From positions 7,148,501 to 7,212,500 of the forward strand of contig CATNEN010000034.1 in assembly GCA_950097015.1 (NCBI GenBank): a DNA stretch of 64,000 nucleotides. The letters are read 5' to 3'. The notes beneath the pieces are model-generated. The model made no database searches. It was not told the DNA's origin and saw only the letters and a list, made by a program, of their open reading frames with translations. The DNA comes from Macrostomum hystrix (Eukaryota; Platyhelminthes; Macrostomidae). Numbering within the stretch: the stretch's first letter is position 1; each line of letters begins with the position of its first letter. The position numbers and the translations under genes were made by a program. This document shows positions 54,141 to 64,000 of the stretch, piece by piece.

Positions 54141-57006
54141 CTGAAAACGGTGGCGCGAGAGGAGCAGATATGAGGATGGGAATGAGTAGACAGCGGATGA
54201 GAATGAGTAGACAGCGGATGAGAACGAGTAGACAGCGGATGAGAATGAGTAGATAGCGGATGAGAATGAGTAGACAGCGGATGAGAATGAGTAGACAGCG
54301 GATGAGAATGAGTAGACAGCGGATGACAATGCGTAGACAGCGGATGAGAATGAATAGACAGCGGATGAGAATGAGCAGACAGCGGATGAGAATGAGTAGA
54401 CAGCGGATGAGAATGAGTAGACAGCGGATGAGAATGAATAGACAGCGGATGAGAATGAGTAGACAGCGGATGAGAATGAGTAGACAGCGGATGACAATGC
54501 GTAGACAGCGGATGAGAATGAATAGACAGCGGATGAGAATGAGCAGACAGCGGATGAGAATGAGTAGACAGCGGATGAGAATGAGTAGACAGCGGATGAC
54601 AATGCGTAGACAGCGGATGATAATGCGTAGACAGCGAATTAGAACGGGTAGATATCGGAATAGGATGAGAAAAAGACAGTATTAGAATGAGATATCAAGA
54701 GGCCCTCACCAGGCGCACAGAAGGCGAACTTATAAGCCTCCAGTTCCTCGCCATCCATGGCGCCTCGCCGCACTCCCTGACTCTTGCCTGTCAGCGAGTC
54801 GGCCAAGGCGGCCAGATCCTGCCGGCCAATCAGCCACTCGGGCAGGCGGGGCAGCTGGAAGAAGAATAGGTGCCACGCGCGGAAGAACTGCGCCCTGGTG
54901 CTGCGCAGGCAGGCATTGTAGGCCAGAGGGTGCGGTGAGTTGAGGAGCACCAGACGCCTGACCATAGCCGGCCGACTGGTTGTTAGGGCCCAAGCCACCC
55001 AGCCGCCAAAGTCGTGGCCAACCAGGCAGCAGCTGGTGTAGCCTTTATTGGGGTAGGTGGACAGGACGACTTTAATTTGGGAAAAAAATAGCAGTTTACT
55101 TTGGCGATCCGCGGAGAGAAGGCTTGGGGGCTTGTCGTGCAATTTACGCCCTTAAAGGGCCAACTTTCAAGGCACACTGCCTCACGATGAGAAAGTCGGG
55201 GCAGATGTACACACCTGTGTGAGTGTGTGCTTAGAAGTCAGCGGACTCGTGAATTCCATCCTCGCTGACTGTGGGCCTAGTGTCACCAAATGATGTGCCA
55301 TTGCCCACAGCCCTCCTGCATTTATTATAATAATATTATCATGCTCACACTATCCTACTTCCAGAATCCTATCAGTAGTGTGTCCAATTCGAACAGTCCA
55401 ACACTCACCCAGGGCTAAAATGGCCTGGCGAACATCTTCAACCAGGTGTGCCAAGCGATAGTTCTCAACGCCCACTGGCTTGTCCGAGTCACCATAGCCG
55501 CGCATGTCTAGGGCCACAACCCTGGAACCAGATAGATTCTAGTAAAATGAATTGTATCATAGTGTTCGAATTTAGAACAATGAGAAGCAGGTACAACAAA
55601 TGAGAAAAAATCACCTGAAGTGTTGAGTTAGCTCACTATTCAATTGATGCCTCCAGCTAAACCAGAATTCTGGGAAGCCATGCAGCAACAACAGTAGTGG
55701 CTTGCTAGGGTCTCCATTAGCAACACTGTGCATGGTCAGGTTCTGGTTCAATAAAAGAATTATTAATTATTAATTAGTTCAATACAGATTTTTTAATATA
55801 AGTTTTGAGTTTGCAGTCTTTACTTGTCAAACTATATTAGTTTATACCTAACAATTATAGTCATTTTTAATGTAAGCAATTTTTATAATGACTAAGTTAG
55901 ACAGGGTGATTCATTTTTTAAAGACAGCATACTTTTGTCTTAATACAAAGTTTTGTGTATGCTTAGCTATTTTGGTTAATAGTTTTTTTGCTGTAAAGTT
56001 TAATACTTGTTATGATATAATGCTGTGCAAGATATTATATATTCTAGATTATAATAATTTATCAACTTATTCCAAAATTATTTGCTTATTTTTTATCTGT
56101 AATTGCACAAAAACTTAAGATGTCATTATAAATGTACAGAAAAATTGCTGTTTAACCTAGCTAATCATATTTATTTGTTTAACTAGCTATACAAAATGTT
56201 TTCATAATTTAGTTGCTATATAGTTTAGCCCACATTTAAGGAGGTGTCAAGTGTAAAATAGAATAGCTTTTGGACAAGGCATACATGATAGGCTAGGCCT
56301 ATATAAAGATTATATACCAACTTTTATGCTAAAATCTGTCTTAGGGTTTTTGTACACTGAAATATTCCAGTGTTCCGGAAATAAGCCTTCCTGATGACTA
56401 ATAATAATAATTCTTGTAAAAAGTAATTTCTGTTAATTTATTGTATTGTCTAGGAAATGTAGCCAGAAAAGAATAAATATACATTTTTAAATTACATTTT
56501 TAATTAAATCAAAATAATGACTATATTAGAGCTATGCACTAAAAAGCAAGCAAAAAGTAGTATTTGAGAGATAGCTAGGCCTAGTTTTGATACCATATCA
56601 TAGACATGGCATAGGCCTACTTTAAAGCCCAAAAATTAATGAAATGTTATAATTAAAATATTATTACTTAACAAACATGCCAATAGTTACATGGTGTGGG
56701 ATTCAGTTTTTTTTATTTAGGCCCTAGTTTGCTGTTGGGCCCCATCTAAATCTTAAGTACAAAGGTTAAGGACACAACAATAAAAATGACAGGAAGCACA
56801 GAATAGCTTAGGCCTACCTCAAGGTGGAGATAACACGATTTTCCATAACGAGAATCAGTTAAAATTTTTGGTCTGCTTCTGAAATTCGGTCCTGAAAGTG
56901 CTTTCTTGCCATACAGAATAATAGAGAGGACAAATTTAAATAGAACTAGTACCGCATATATAAGTCCTATTGCAAAAGCAATGAAGAACCCGCCGGTTTT
57001 CTTCAT
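53806..57006 (-). CDS. EPHX4: EPHX4-like membrane-anchored epoxide hydrolase (alpha/beta hydrolase), complete, 5 exons, 374 aa
   Basis: Expected to hydrolyse lipid epoxides to diols at the ER membrane. Exons: 57006-56818, 55742-55615, 55521-55409, 55069-54710, 54140-53806; phases 0, 2, 1, 1 agree and total 1125 nt. An N-terminal signal anchor (about 7-31, GFFIAFAIGLIYAVLVLFKF) is followed by the oxyanion motif HGFPEFW (84-90), the nucleophile elbow VGHDFGG (Asp163), a cap with FFFQLPRLPEWLIGRQDL, the acid in LLLYGCRDRF (Asp308) and the base in EASHWLQQD (His338). A cap-type Tyr is present in GPINYF (272). Length fits EPHX3/EPHX4 (about 360). The SHWLQQD motif and order fit EPHX4, though EPHX3 is close. 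It lies downstream of the protocadherin on the same strand and converges with TRPC. The stop is followed by an array. Confidence 0.93.
54165..54655. repeat. 21-bp minisatellite
   Basis: About 23 units of agaatgagtagacagcggat plus g, in the 569-bp EPHX4-like intron 4. A block with the gacaatgcg/gaatgaata/gagcagaca variants is repeated. Confidence 0.95.
54710..55069 (-). CDS. EPHX4: EPHX4-like exon 4 (nucleophile and cap)
   Basis: GYTSCCLVGHDFGGWVAWAL, NSPHPLAYNACL and the cap helices up to LEAYKFAFCAP. Acceptor attaaag, donor CTG/GTGAGG, phase 1. Confidence 0.94.
55109..55340 (+). mobile_element. SINE, 5'-truncated
   Basis: Starts gcggagagaaggcttggggg (no promoter boxes) and continues through the whole body to gatgtgccattgcccacagc and an att-rich tail. 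In EPHX4-like intron 3, opposite to the gene. Confidence 0.85.
55409..55521 (-). CDS. EPHX4: EPHX4-like exon 3
   Basis: VVALDMRGYGDSDKPVGVEN then YRLAHLVEDVRQAIL. Donor TGG/GTGAGT, phase 1. Confidence 0.93.
55615..55742 (-). CDS. EPHX4: EPHX4-like exon 2
   Basis: NLTMHSVANGDPSKPLLLLL then HGFPEFWFSWRHQL, the first core strands and oxyanion motif. Acceptor tgaaccag, donor CAG/GTGATT, phase 2. Confidence 0.92.
55743..56817. other. EPHX4-like intron 1
   Basis: Very AT-rich unique sequence, one of the few larger introns here without a tandem array. No nested feature recognised. Confidence 0.5.
56818..57006 (-). CDS. EPHX4: EPHX4-like exon 1 (membrane anchor)
   Basis: 63 residues from ATG at 57006: anchor helix then KALSGPNFRSRPKILTDSRY. 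Donor GAG/GTAGGC, phase 0. Confidence 0.85.
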
Positions 57007-57394
57007 TACGAAAATAAACCTAAAATATGCTCAGAGCCTTAGGACCTGTTGAAGTACAGTTTCTGTAAGAATAAGGACGTTAAACCTTTTAGTCTAAGTA
57101 CTACAATATAATTCAGTGTTAAAAAATACTAAAAAGCTTCGAAACTAGTCAAGTAGACGACTAAGTAAAACAGAAAAAGATAATTAATTGCTTTGGCTTA
57201 ATCGTAGCAAAATCCTTCACGTGGTTGAGCAGCTTCGAAGAATTTCTTCGGTTAAAAAGTTTCGGAGTTGGTTATGACTAAACAAATGGGCACTCTCTTC
57301 ATAAACTTCAGGAAGGCTTAATAATGCTTGGCTTTTTGTAAGCCGATTGTAAATAAAATTGTGCACACAGTTATATCATACGCGGGCATACATT
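57007..57394. other. EPHX4-like 5' flank
   Basis: Unique AT-rich sequence upstream of the hydrolase start; presumed promoter region, no core element identified. Confidence 0.35.
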
Positions 57395-57490
57395 TGCTGA
57401 GGTTTGTATACATCTTCGCCGGCATTCTTGTGTGAGTTTGGGCGTTAGTTGCACAAGAAGCCACCAAGCCTTCTCTTGGCGGCTGACTTA
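57395..57490 (-). mobile_element. diverged SINE fragment
   Basis: The minus strand has gccgccaagagaaggcttgg, tggcttcttgtgcaacta, resembling the SINE body. Both ends are lost and it is clearly older than the other copies. Confidence 0.55.
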
Positions 57491-58111
57491 GTAAATTCAT
57501 ACCTTGTCTTGTTATAGGCGCTCCGAATAACAAAATAAGTTCAATCAGCAGAGTTATAAAACGTTTTTGAGTTGAAGGGAAGTAAAAAAATCTTTTTTTT
57601 TATTTAGTGAAGCTTTTGTGCTTAGCTTACAACACGACACGTGTACACAACATTGGCATGCATGCATTAGTTTTTTTCTGAAGACAATTACTTAAAAAGG
57701 TATATTCTTTAACTGCGATTCAATATACTAATATCGGAAACAGCGACTATAATAAAGCCAACGAATTTATCCAATAAAAAGGAATACTCAAATTTAAAGA
57801 GGCAAGAAAGATTTTATGTGGATGTGATGCAGAATGATGTAAAAATTCCTCCGAGTTAACTATTTTTTTGTTGACCAAAATGACTTTCTGGTTACCAAAA
57901 TGCGTTGCCGCTTGGGTCTTGGCTAGTTGTCAAATAGCCAGTAGAATTCAGATACACACTAAATGTATGACTTCAGTTCTTTGGCTATTGCACGAGTGAT
58001 TTTTTACGAAACCTTCAAGTTTAGTGTTTTTGTCAGACCACGGACAGAGACAACGAGGCACAGCTATGTAGCTTTAGATATGCACGAATCTAGGTTCATA
58101 AATTATGTCCA
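57491..58111. other. protocadherin 3' flank
   Basis: Presumed protocadherin 3' UTR and spacer. A minus-strand aataaa lies at about 57599-57604, 0.5 kb past the stop; it may be the poly(A) signal. Confidence 0.3.
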
Positions 58112-58744
58112 TTAGGTGTCGAGATCGCTGAAGAACAGGCAATCTATCTGTTGACATGCCTGCTCAGCTGTGTCAGTCGATCGACCAGTGTGACAGGCGT
58201 CGATGCCAACAGCCGATGTTGACGACGCTGATGATGACTGCGACACCTGCGGCAACAGCTGGTGGTGATGCTGGTGAAGCCGACGACCAAATGTGGTCTT
58301 CACCAGCGAGCTACCAGTCAGCTGATGTGGAAGGCTCGAGGCGGCAGCGCCAGACGGAGCTGGGGGCCAGGACAGGTCTTCATCGGAGCAGCCACGGCCG
58401 CTGTCAGACTGAGTTCCATCGACAGCCGCTGCTGCTGCAGCAGCCGCAGCGTTGACGTTGCACCGGGACGCTTCAGTAGCTGCAGTCGATATCGTAGAGA
58501 CTGTTTTCGACTGCGGGTTAACAGAGTCCTCGCTGATCTGCTGGAGCCAGTAGCCGCTGACAACCGCCTGATGGTGGTTCTGATGTTGGTGATGCTGATT
58601 GCTGAGCGAGTGTTGACCGGAAGCTGCCGTTGCTGGCCGGGGCAGCGGCTTCCGACCGCCTGTGCTGGCCTCCAGGTGCTGGCACTGGTACTGCTGACAT
58701 CGACGGCTGCAGCCGCTGGGCAGAGTCAGTAGCTGCCTCGGACA
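58112..58744 (-). CDS. protocadherin terminal exon (cytoplasmic tail)
   Basis: A 210-codon open frame with no internal ATG, read in phase from cag/TGTCCG at 58744 to taa at 58112. Composition is His/Gln/Ser-rich with an eight-Ala run and DSGRGCSDEDL. The acceptor has a weak pyrimidine tract, and a second in-frame cag ten bases on could be used instead. Confidence 0.75.
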   Translation of the reverse strand, partial: CPRQLLTLPSGCSRRCQQYQCQHLEASTGGRKPLPRPATAASGQHSLSNQHHQHQNHHQAVVSGYWLQQISEDSVNPQSKTVSTISTAATEASRCNVNAAAAAAAAAVDGTQSDSGRGCSDEDLSWPPAPSGAAASSLPHQLTGSSLVKTTFGRRLHQHHHQLLPQVSQSSSASSTSAVGIDACHTGRSTDTAEQACQQIDCLFFSDLDT

Positions 58745-61700
58745 CTGTGTACGTTGTACGTTGGCAAGGTGTTTATTTTAACAAACATATCGTCAAGGCT
58801 AGTTAAAACAATTTGCTGTCTACTTGTTCTCTATTATATGCATGTTATGAGTAAAGAAGGCGGAATTACCTCCAAAGTGCGGTACACGAGCGGATCTGGC
58901 AGTCCAGTGGTCCAAGCTGGGTCAGTCAGCTGAGGACCCGACAGCTCATCAAACTGAGCACCCAGCGTCGAGGTGCCACCCCCGCTCCCGATGCAGCCAC
59001 CACCACTTCCATCGCCACCGTCGTCACCACCAACATCTGACAGCGAGGCCCGAGAAAACTTGCCGCCGGAGTCGCCACGTTGACGCTGCTGCTGACGATT
59101 GCGGCGCTGCCGCCGGCCACGACGCATCCTGGCGAGAATCTGGCGGCTAAGCTGGACGCCGAGATCCCCGCACGGCTGGTTGACGCAGGTGATGGCCACA
59201 ATGAGGGTGACGGCGAGAACGGCAGACACGCCAGCCAGGACAGCGATGATCAGGACGTTTCGTCGGGTGTGAGCCGCCGCTAACTCGGCTTCGTCCGACT
59301 GACTGGCCGAGGGTGCCGCATTGTCCACGTCGATATGCAGAATCTGAAGGCGCAGGTTCAGTGAGACAGTCGGTTTTTCTTAAGACCTGAGGCTCATCAC
59401 ACACACAGTCAGACAACAAACGTGCTTCCGCAAGTGCAGAACAGGTGATGTACTCACAGCAGTGTCGGCCAGGTTGGTACCGGGGTTGCTGGCTCGCACT
59501 AGCAGGCGATGCCTACGAATATCCGCCAGGCTGAGCTCGCGAGCGACTCGCACCTGGCCGCTGCTCGGATCGACGCCGAATCGCGGTGGAAAAGCGTCCG
59601 GCGCGGCCAGAGTGAACTCTACGCGAGCGTTTTCGCCTTCGTCCGGATCTCTAGCGCGCACCAGCAGCACCAGGGAGCCTGGCGGATGCGTGTAGATGCT
59701 GATGCGAGCCGCCGGTGCGCTGGAATTCGGCGCCGGCTGGATGATGCGCGGCGGCGAGTCGTTCTCGTCCAGCACGCGAATTGTCAACTGGGCGTCAAAC
59801 GTCAGCGGCTGGTGCCCTCGGTCTGACAGGCGAACAGTCAGCCGGTGACGGCTGCGCTCTTCGCGGTCCAGAAGGCGCAGCACCGTGATGGTGCCGTCGG
59901 GATCCACGCGGAAGAGCGGCTGGTCCGGCGAAGATTTGCTGGTAAGCTCGTTGGACGATGCCGCCACAATTGAGAATGTCACCTGGGCATTTGCGCCTGT
60001 ACACAAATGGTAATTCACAGCTATTTGGTGATCATCGCATAATTGATTAAGCAACTACTAGAAACTGCTCGACGCATGGCTATCAATGAAAAACAATCTA
60101 TTCTACTCGACTCTTTACTACTGTACTTTTCATGACACGATTGCTGTACAATAACGTCTTCTAGTATTTTCACCATTCGGTGTAGTGTATCATTCAACAT
60201 TAGAATAATGATATTTCACCTATATCAGTCAAGGCTAGGTGTCTTCATTTCTTCGTTAAATCTTCTTCTTCAAACTGTGTACTAACAAGTGAGGTGGTAT
60301 GTTCGTAGCTGACGGAAAATTTCACGAAAATGTCTGGATGAGATCGACGATAAAGTATGCAGTCTAATATTTAATTCGACGTGGCACATAAAGGGGATTT
60401 CTTACCCTCGTCCGCGTCCGTGGCGTTCAGACGACCCAAGACCACGGGCGGCCGAGTGTTCTCTGGCAGTGCGAGCTCGCGCGGCCCTACAAACACTGGC
60501 GCATTGTCATTGACATCTTGGATAACGATTCGGACCACTACCTGAGCAGATCTAGCTGGTTCGCCTGAGTCAGCTGCTTCAACCCGCAGCTGATAAGTTG
60601 TTCGCGTCTCACGGTCTAGAATAACGGCTGCGCGCAGCATTCCACTGACGGCGTCCATGGCGAAGAATCTGGCATCGCCGCCACCGTCATCGACTATGCG
60701 GTACGTGAGCAGAGCATTTTTACCTTCGTCCCGGTCCAGGGCACGAAGTTGGGCCACTTTGCTGCCGGGCGGGCCTCCTTCGGCAACCGAGACCTCGATT
60801 CGGCCCCACCGATCGGCGTCGGGAAACGTCGGACTGTTGTCGTTGCCATCGAGAACGCGCACGGTAATGGTGTGAGTACTGCTCAGACTCGGCCGGCCGC
60901 GATCCGCGCAGGCCAGGCGGGTCAGTGCAGCTGGCTGCAGCTCTCGGTCAAAGCTGCGCACCGTTACAACACTAAAGACGTTGGCGACGCCCAAGTCGCT
61001 GGGCACCAGTCGGAGGCCGCTACGGTCTGGATCGTCAGCAGGCGAGCAGTGAACCTGGCCGCCAGGCCCGGTGTCCCGATCGGTGGATCGCACGCTCCCG
61101 ACCATCTGGCCTGGCGGTGCGCCCTCCTCCACCTGCATCGGGCCGGTCTCAGCGAACTCTGGCCGATTGTCGTTGGCGTCCAGCACGCGCACATGCACCG
61201 TGGCCTTGTCGTCAAAGCGGCCATCGTCGACTCGCACCAGGAACTGGTGCTCCGCCTGTGCCTCGTAATCCAGCGGCTGGCGAATCACAACGCTGCCGTC
61301 CTGCAGGACGCCGAAATGTCGACGAGATTCCTCCGGTGAGGCGGCATCGATGGAGTAGCTCAGCTTGTGATGAAGGTCCGCATCTTCGGCTACAAGCTGC
61401 GAAAGTTGGTTCAGTTAGTTTAGTAAACTTTGGTTGAATTCCACTTACTATGAACTGAATTAGAAATGATTCATTTCTGACCCTGCAACAGTAAAATAAT
61501 TACTAGGCATTGAGAAGGCTTGCCTCTCAAACCGTGCTCACGCACGCGTGTTTGGAAGTAGTCAGCGAGACCGAGAGACTGTCAGGAAATTGAACTTGCC
61601 AACCAGGGCAACAAGTGCCAGTTCCTGAGCAAGCAGACTCCACAATGCTCACAGATCAGTCACTGCTTCTTAGCATCAGGTAGGGAATATAGTTTTTGTG

Positions 61701-64000
61701 GCACGAGTATTCACTGTCTGTCACAACAGATTCAGCATTTTTTCTATTAGCCAAAAGTGCAGCTGCACAGCGGTGATTGACACTTAGGACAAAGCAGGCA
61801 AAAATTTTATTCAATTCGACTTATAAAACCGTCCGAGTAGACTGAAATTCTGCCAGCTGCGAGTGTATATAGCATTATACAGGTTTTTAATCACGAATGC
61901 ATGACTATAGTGGCTGCTATTTTAGGCCCCGTTCGTTGATCGAGTGACGGAGGTTGTATCGCAAAAATATTCCAGATAAATAAAGACCCATTGTATCCAA
62001 GCAGAGTTGCTGCATTCAATGATACTGCAACATTTGTGTGTGCATTTGTGTTTGTGTGTGTGATCTTGGCTAAATAACGCAGTCCTTTTAGGCACTCTTG
62101 ACTTTTTTATTTCGCTTTTCTGTTAGCTAGCCATCCCATTCTCTCTACATATGTAGAATGTGTATCTTCTCCACATCTCCCTTTGTCTCTCTCTCCCTCT
62201 CTCTCAGCGTCTCGCGGGACATTGGTCGCCACTAGCTGAGGATGGGCCCAGGCAGACCTGCTGCTGCTGATGCCGCTGATGTTGTATTTTTAAGACCCAG
62301 TTGCTCCGCTGTTTGATGGATGGCTGCACTGGCGCCCCTTGGCCCCGACAACCGTCCCTCTTTGTGTCTCCGTCCCCAGCTTAAACTCGCCCTTCGCCCA
62401 GTGGTCCGCTGGGAGCCCTGCCCGACACGGAGACGGCGGCATATTGGCCCAGCAGCTCAGCGGCTGCACCGCCGCTGCTAATGCTGTGAGCCGAAAGATG
62501 AAATATGAGTCTGAGCTTGGTGGCTCCGGGTTGGGGATCTGGGAAGGGGTAGAAACAGACACCACCCTTCCGCTTCTTTTCCCAGAGAAATAAAAAAGCT
62601 GCTTTTTATCATTTACGGGATGTGAAGGGGCCAAGCCAATTCTAAATTTCAAATTTGATTTGCCAAATTGGAAACGCGGCTGGCAGATCTGCTAATTTTC
62701 GGGAGTGCGGACTGCTAGTATGACTCCAAGCATCGCTCATCTTCGTTCATACTTTAATGCTTTTTGGTATTCTTCTGCCACTCAAAGTATCTTTTTTCCA
62801 TCGCTGGCACTGCCGAGAGATTAAGCAATCATATATTTGTTTACGGACAAAATTTTTATTAATTTAGGAAAGTATATAAATAAGAGCGACTAAATTGAAC
62901 TAATTCCTTTAGGAATCTGGTACCAGCTTTTCAGTTTCGTATTGCAACAGCCGATCAATGTGACTAATAAAAGTACAAAGAAGTCAATCCTTTGTTCGGG
63001 ATTATTCTGTGTACCAGTTTCCTCGTTGAGCATTTTCTTTAGGAATCCCGCTCTCATCCTCCATGAAATCTCTAATATCCATCACAGACCACTGTTCATC
63101 CAACAAAGGTAGCGAGTAGCTCATTGGTTAGAGCTTCGGACTGCCCTTGTGCTTCAGTCCACCCACCTGCTATTCTGATTATTTCCCCAGATGCTCACCT
63201 TGACCACAATGTAGTCCACAGGCTGATCTTCGTTGACAGACACTGCCGAATGTCGAGCCCGAAAGATCGGACTATTGTCGTTGACATCCTGCACGGTGAT
63301 TCGGACGTGGGTTCGACCCTCGCGTCCGCGGCCATCCCTAGCCAGCAGGTCGAACTGGTAGAACTGGCGCCTCTCGGCGTCCAATCCGCGCAACAGGAAC
63401 AGAAACGGCGCCCCGAAGTCATCGATCTTGAGCTCGAATGTCTCACTTGTCTCCGGGCTCATGCTCTCGGGTGCCACGGCGTAAGCGACTCGACTGAACT
63501 CGGCCGAGTAGTCGGCGTCCTCGGCCACCGGCAGGTCGATGCGTCGATTCGGGCACGCCTGCGGGATGACGATGCACACGGATTCGTCACGACGAATGTC
63601 CACAGCTTCGGTGGGAAAACGCGGAGCGTGATCGTTGACGTCGGTGATGTTCAGCAGGAAGGACAGTCGGACGGTTGGCGAAGTAGACGTGGCTAAGTCG
63701 TCAGGAGTCGCTGCTGGGGCGTCGCGTCTAACGGCGACAACAAATCGATGCTGGCCGAGCCCGGCGCCGCGTGGGCAGCGCGTGGCAGTCGCTCGCTGCT
63801 GCTGGCGGCACATGGCCTCCAGATCGACGCGGGCCACCAGGCGGATGTCGCCGCTAGTGGCGTGAACATCAACAAAAGGGTCGCGACTGTCCATCGCGTA
63901 GCGAAGGCTGCCGCTGCCGCCACCGCCGCCGCTGAAGCTGTCGCCAAGGTAGTCGGCAGCGTTACACAATGTATGCGGCGGCTCCGTCTCCTCTGGCACG
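58112..64000 (-). CDS. delta-type protocadherin (seven cadherin repeats), N-terminus off window
   Basis: A calcium-dependent homophilic adhesion receptor of the plasma membrane. Exons: 64000(partial)-63199, 61396-60406, 59996-59458, 59343-58870, 58744-58112; phases 0, 1, 0, 0 agree. Repeat ends show the cadherin calcium motifs: DVNDHAPRF, DVNDNSPIF, DANDNRPEF, DGNDNSPTF, DVNDNAPVF, DENDSPPRI, then a seventh repeat running into the membrane. The first, partial repeat has two Cys (AMCRQQQRATATRC) where protocadherin EC1 carries its Cys loop, so it is probably EC1 and the protein has seven repeats, as in delta-1 protocadherins. Transmembrane helix VLIIAVLAGVSAVLAVTLIV is followed by a basic Arg/Gln-rich juxtamembrane segment and a long Ser/Gln/His-rich tail with DSGRGCSDEDL. 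No catenin-binding region is recognisable. Which protocadherin it is cannot be told. Confidence 0.93.
58870..59343 (-). CDS. protocadherin exon (transmembrane and juxtamembrane)
   Basis: ILHIDVDNAAPSASQSDEAE, the transmembrane helix, then QILARMRRGRRQRRNRQQQR and a Gly/Asp-rich stretch. Donor GAG/GTAATT, phase 0. Confidence 0.9.
59458..59996 (-). CDS. protocadherin exon (EC6-EC7)
   Basis: ANAQVTFSIVAASSNELTS, FRVDPDGTITVLRLLDREER, IRVLDENDSPPRI, DPDEGENARVEFTL, up to SNPGTNLADTA. Acceptor gtgtacag, donor GCT/GTGAGT, phase 0. Confidence 0.95.
59997..60405. other. protocadherin intron
   Basis: Unique AT-rich intron without an array or element. Confidence 0.5.
60406..61396 (-). CDS. protocadherin exon (EC3-EC6)
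   Basis: LVAEDADLHHKLSYSID to LNATDADEG: 330 codons with three complete linker motifs (DANDNRPEF, DGNDNSPTF, DVNDNAPVF) and typical LDRE/DRET strands. Acceptor ctttcgcag, donor AGG/GTAAGA, phase 1. Confidence 0.95.
61397..63198. other. protocadherin intron (1.8 kb)
   Basis: Mostly unique. A possible SINE scrap lies at 61508-61580 (gagaaggcttgcctct, gtcagcgagacc) and a ct-rich run at about 62170-62205. A GC-rich stretch at 62220-62480 shows no supported exon. Confidence 0.45.
63107..63150 (+). mobile_element. tRNA-like 5' half (A-box only)
   Basis: gtagctcattggttagagct then tcggactgccc looks like the D-arm and anticodon 5' side of a tRNA, but no B-box or T-arm follows. Most likely a tRNA pseudogene or SINE head; it resembles the A-box half of the hammerhead element at 33306-33320. 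Confidence 0.45.
63199..64000 (-). CDS. protocadherin exon (EC1 end, EC2, EC3 start), cut by window edge
   Basis: About 267 codons: RYAMDSRDPFVDVHATSGDI, RLSFLLNITDVNDHAPRFP, YQFDLLARDGRGREGRTHVR, ITVQDVNDNSPIF. Donor AAG/GTGAGC, phase 0. No credible start or signal peptide is in view. Confidence 0.93.

Noticed and set aside
55888-56118. 76-codon hydrophobic frame (+)
   Set aside because: Lies in an AT-rich EPHX4-like intron on the opposite strand; Phe/Ile/Leu/Asn composition is what AT-rich DNA gives.
57318-57533. 71-codon minus-strand frame
   Set aside because: Overlaps a diverged SINE fragment.
62290-62652. Possible exon in GC-rich part of the protocadherin intron
   Set aside because: Opposing frames of similar length, no cadherin motif, and the flanking protocadherin exons already join in phase without it.

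Overview
This is animal nuclear DNA. It carries five multi-exon protein genes with GT-AG introns and one GC-AG intron, and no prokaryotic features. The gene set (CEP76, a TRPC channel, a Notch-ligand-like DSL protein, an EPHX4-like epoxide hydrolase and a seven-repeat protocadherin) points to a bilaterian invertebrate. The extreme minisatellite load, the tRNA-derived SINEs and a Schistosoma-like hammerhead motif would fit a free-living flatworm such as Macrostomum. That species guess is an inference that the sequence alone cannot prove.

Layout. 1-4896 (minus): CEP76, four exons, with the last C-terminal residues off the left edge. 4897-16896: a 12 kb intergenic stretch between the divergent CEP76 and TRPC genes, filled with minisatellites plus one SINE. 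16897-50638 (plus): a complete TRPC channel gene of 11 coding exons (1021 aa) whose introns make up more than 90% of its span. 41324-46325 (minus): a complete seven-exon gene for a DSL-domain membrane protein without EGF repeats, lying entirely inside TRPC intron 7. 50639-53805: minisatellites between convergent genes. 53806-57006 (minus): EPHX4-like hydrolase, five exons, complete (374 aa). 58112-64000 (minus): a delta-type protocadherin, five exons in view, with its N-terminus off the right edge. I assembled all exon models by matching reading phase across splice sites. Every junction keeps frame, and the encoded proteins align with known families from memory.

Roughly two fifths of the window is tandem repeat (my own sum of array lengths). 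Nearly every array has its own unit, and most large introns carry at least one private array. Seven arrays have a 15-bp unit. Several introns are long strand-asymmetric purine or pyrimidine tracts. Long open frames inside these arrays are artefacts of stop-free repeat units and are not annotated as genes.

Mobile elements: a tRNA-derived SINE family (four copies with a tRNA-like head plus truncated pieces), one copy with a 12-bp target-site duplication just upstream of the last TRPC exon. There is also a small pol III-type element in TRPC intron 4 containing a well-formed type I hammerhead ribozyme between an A-box-like and a B-box-like sequence. The five genes do not form a pathway; their products act at centrioles, in calcium entry, in Notch-type signalling, in lipid epoxide hydrolysis and in cell adhesion.
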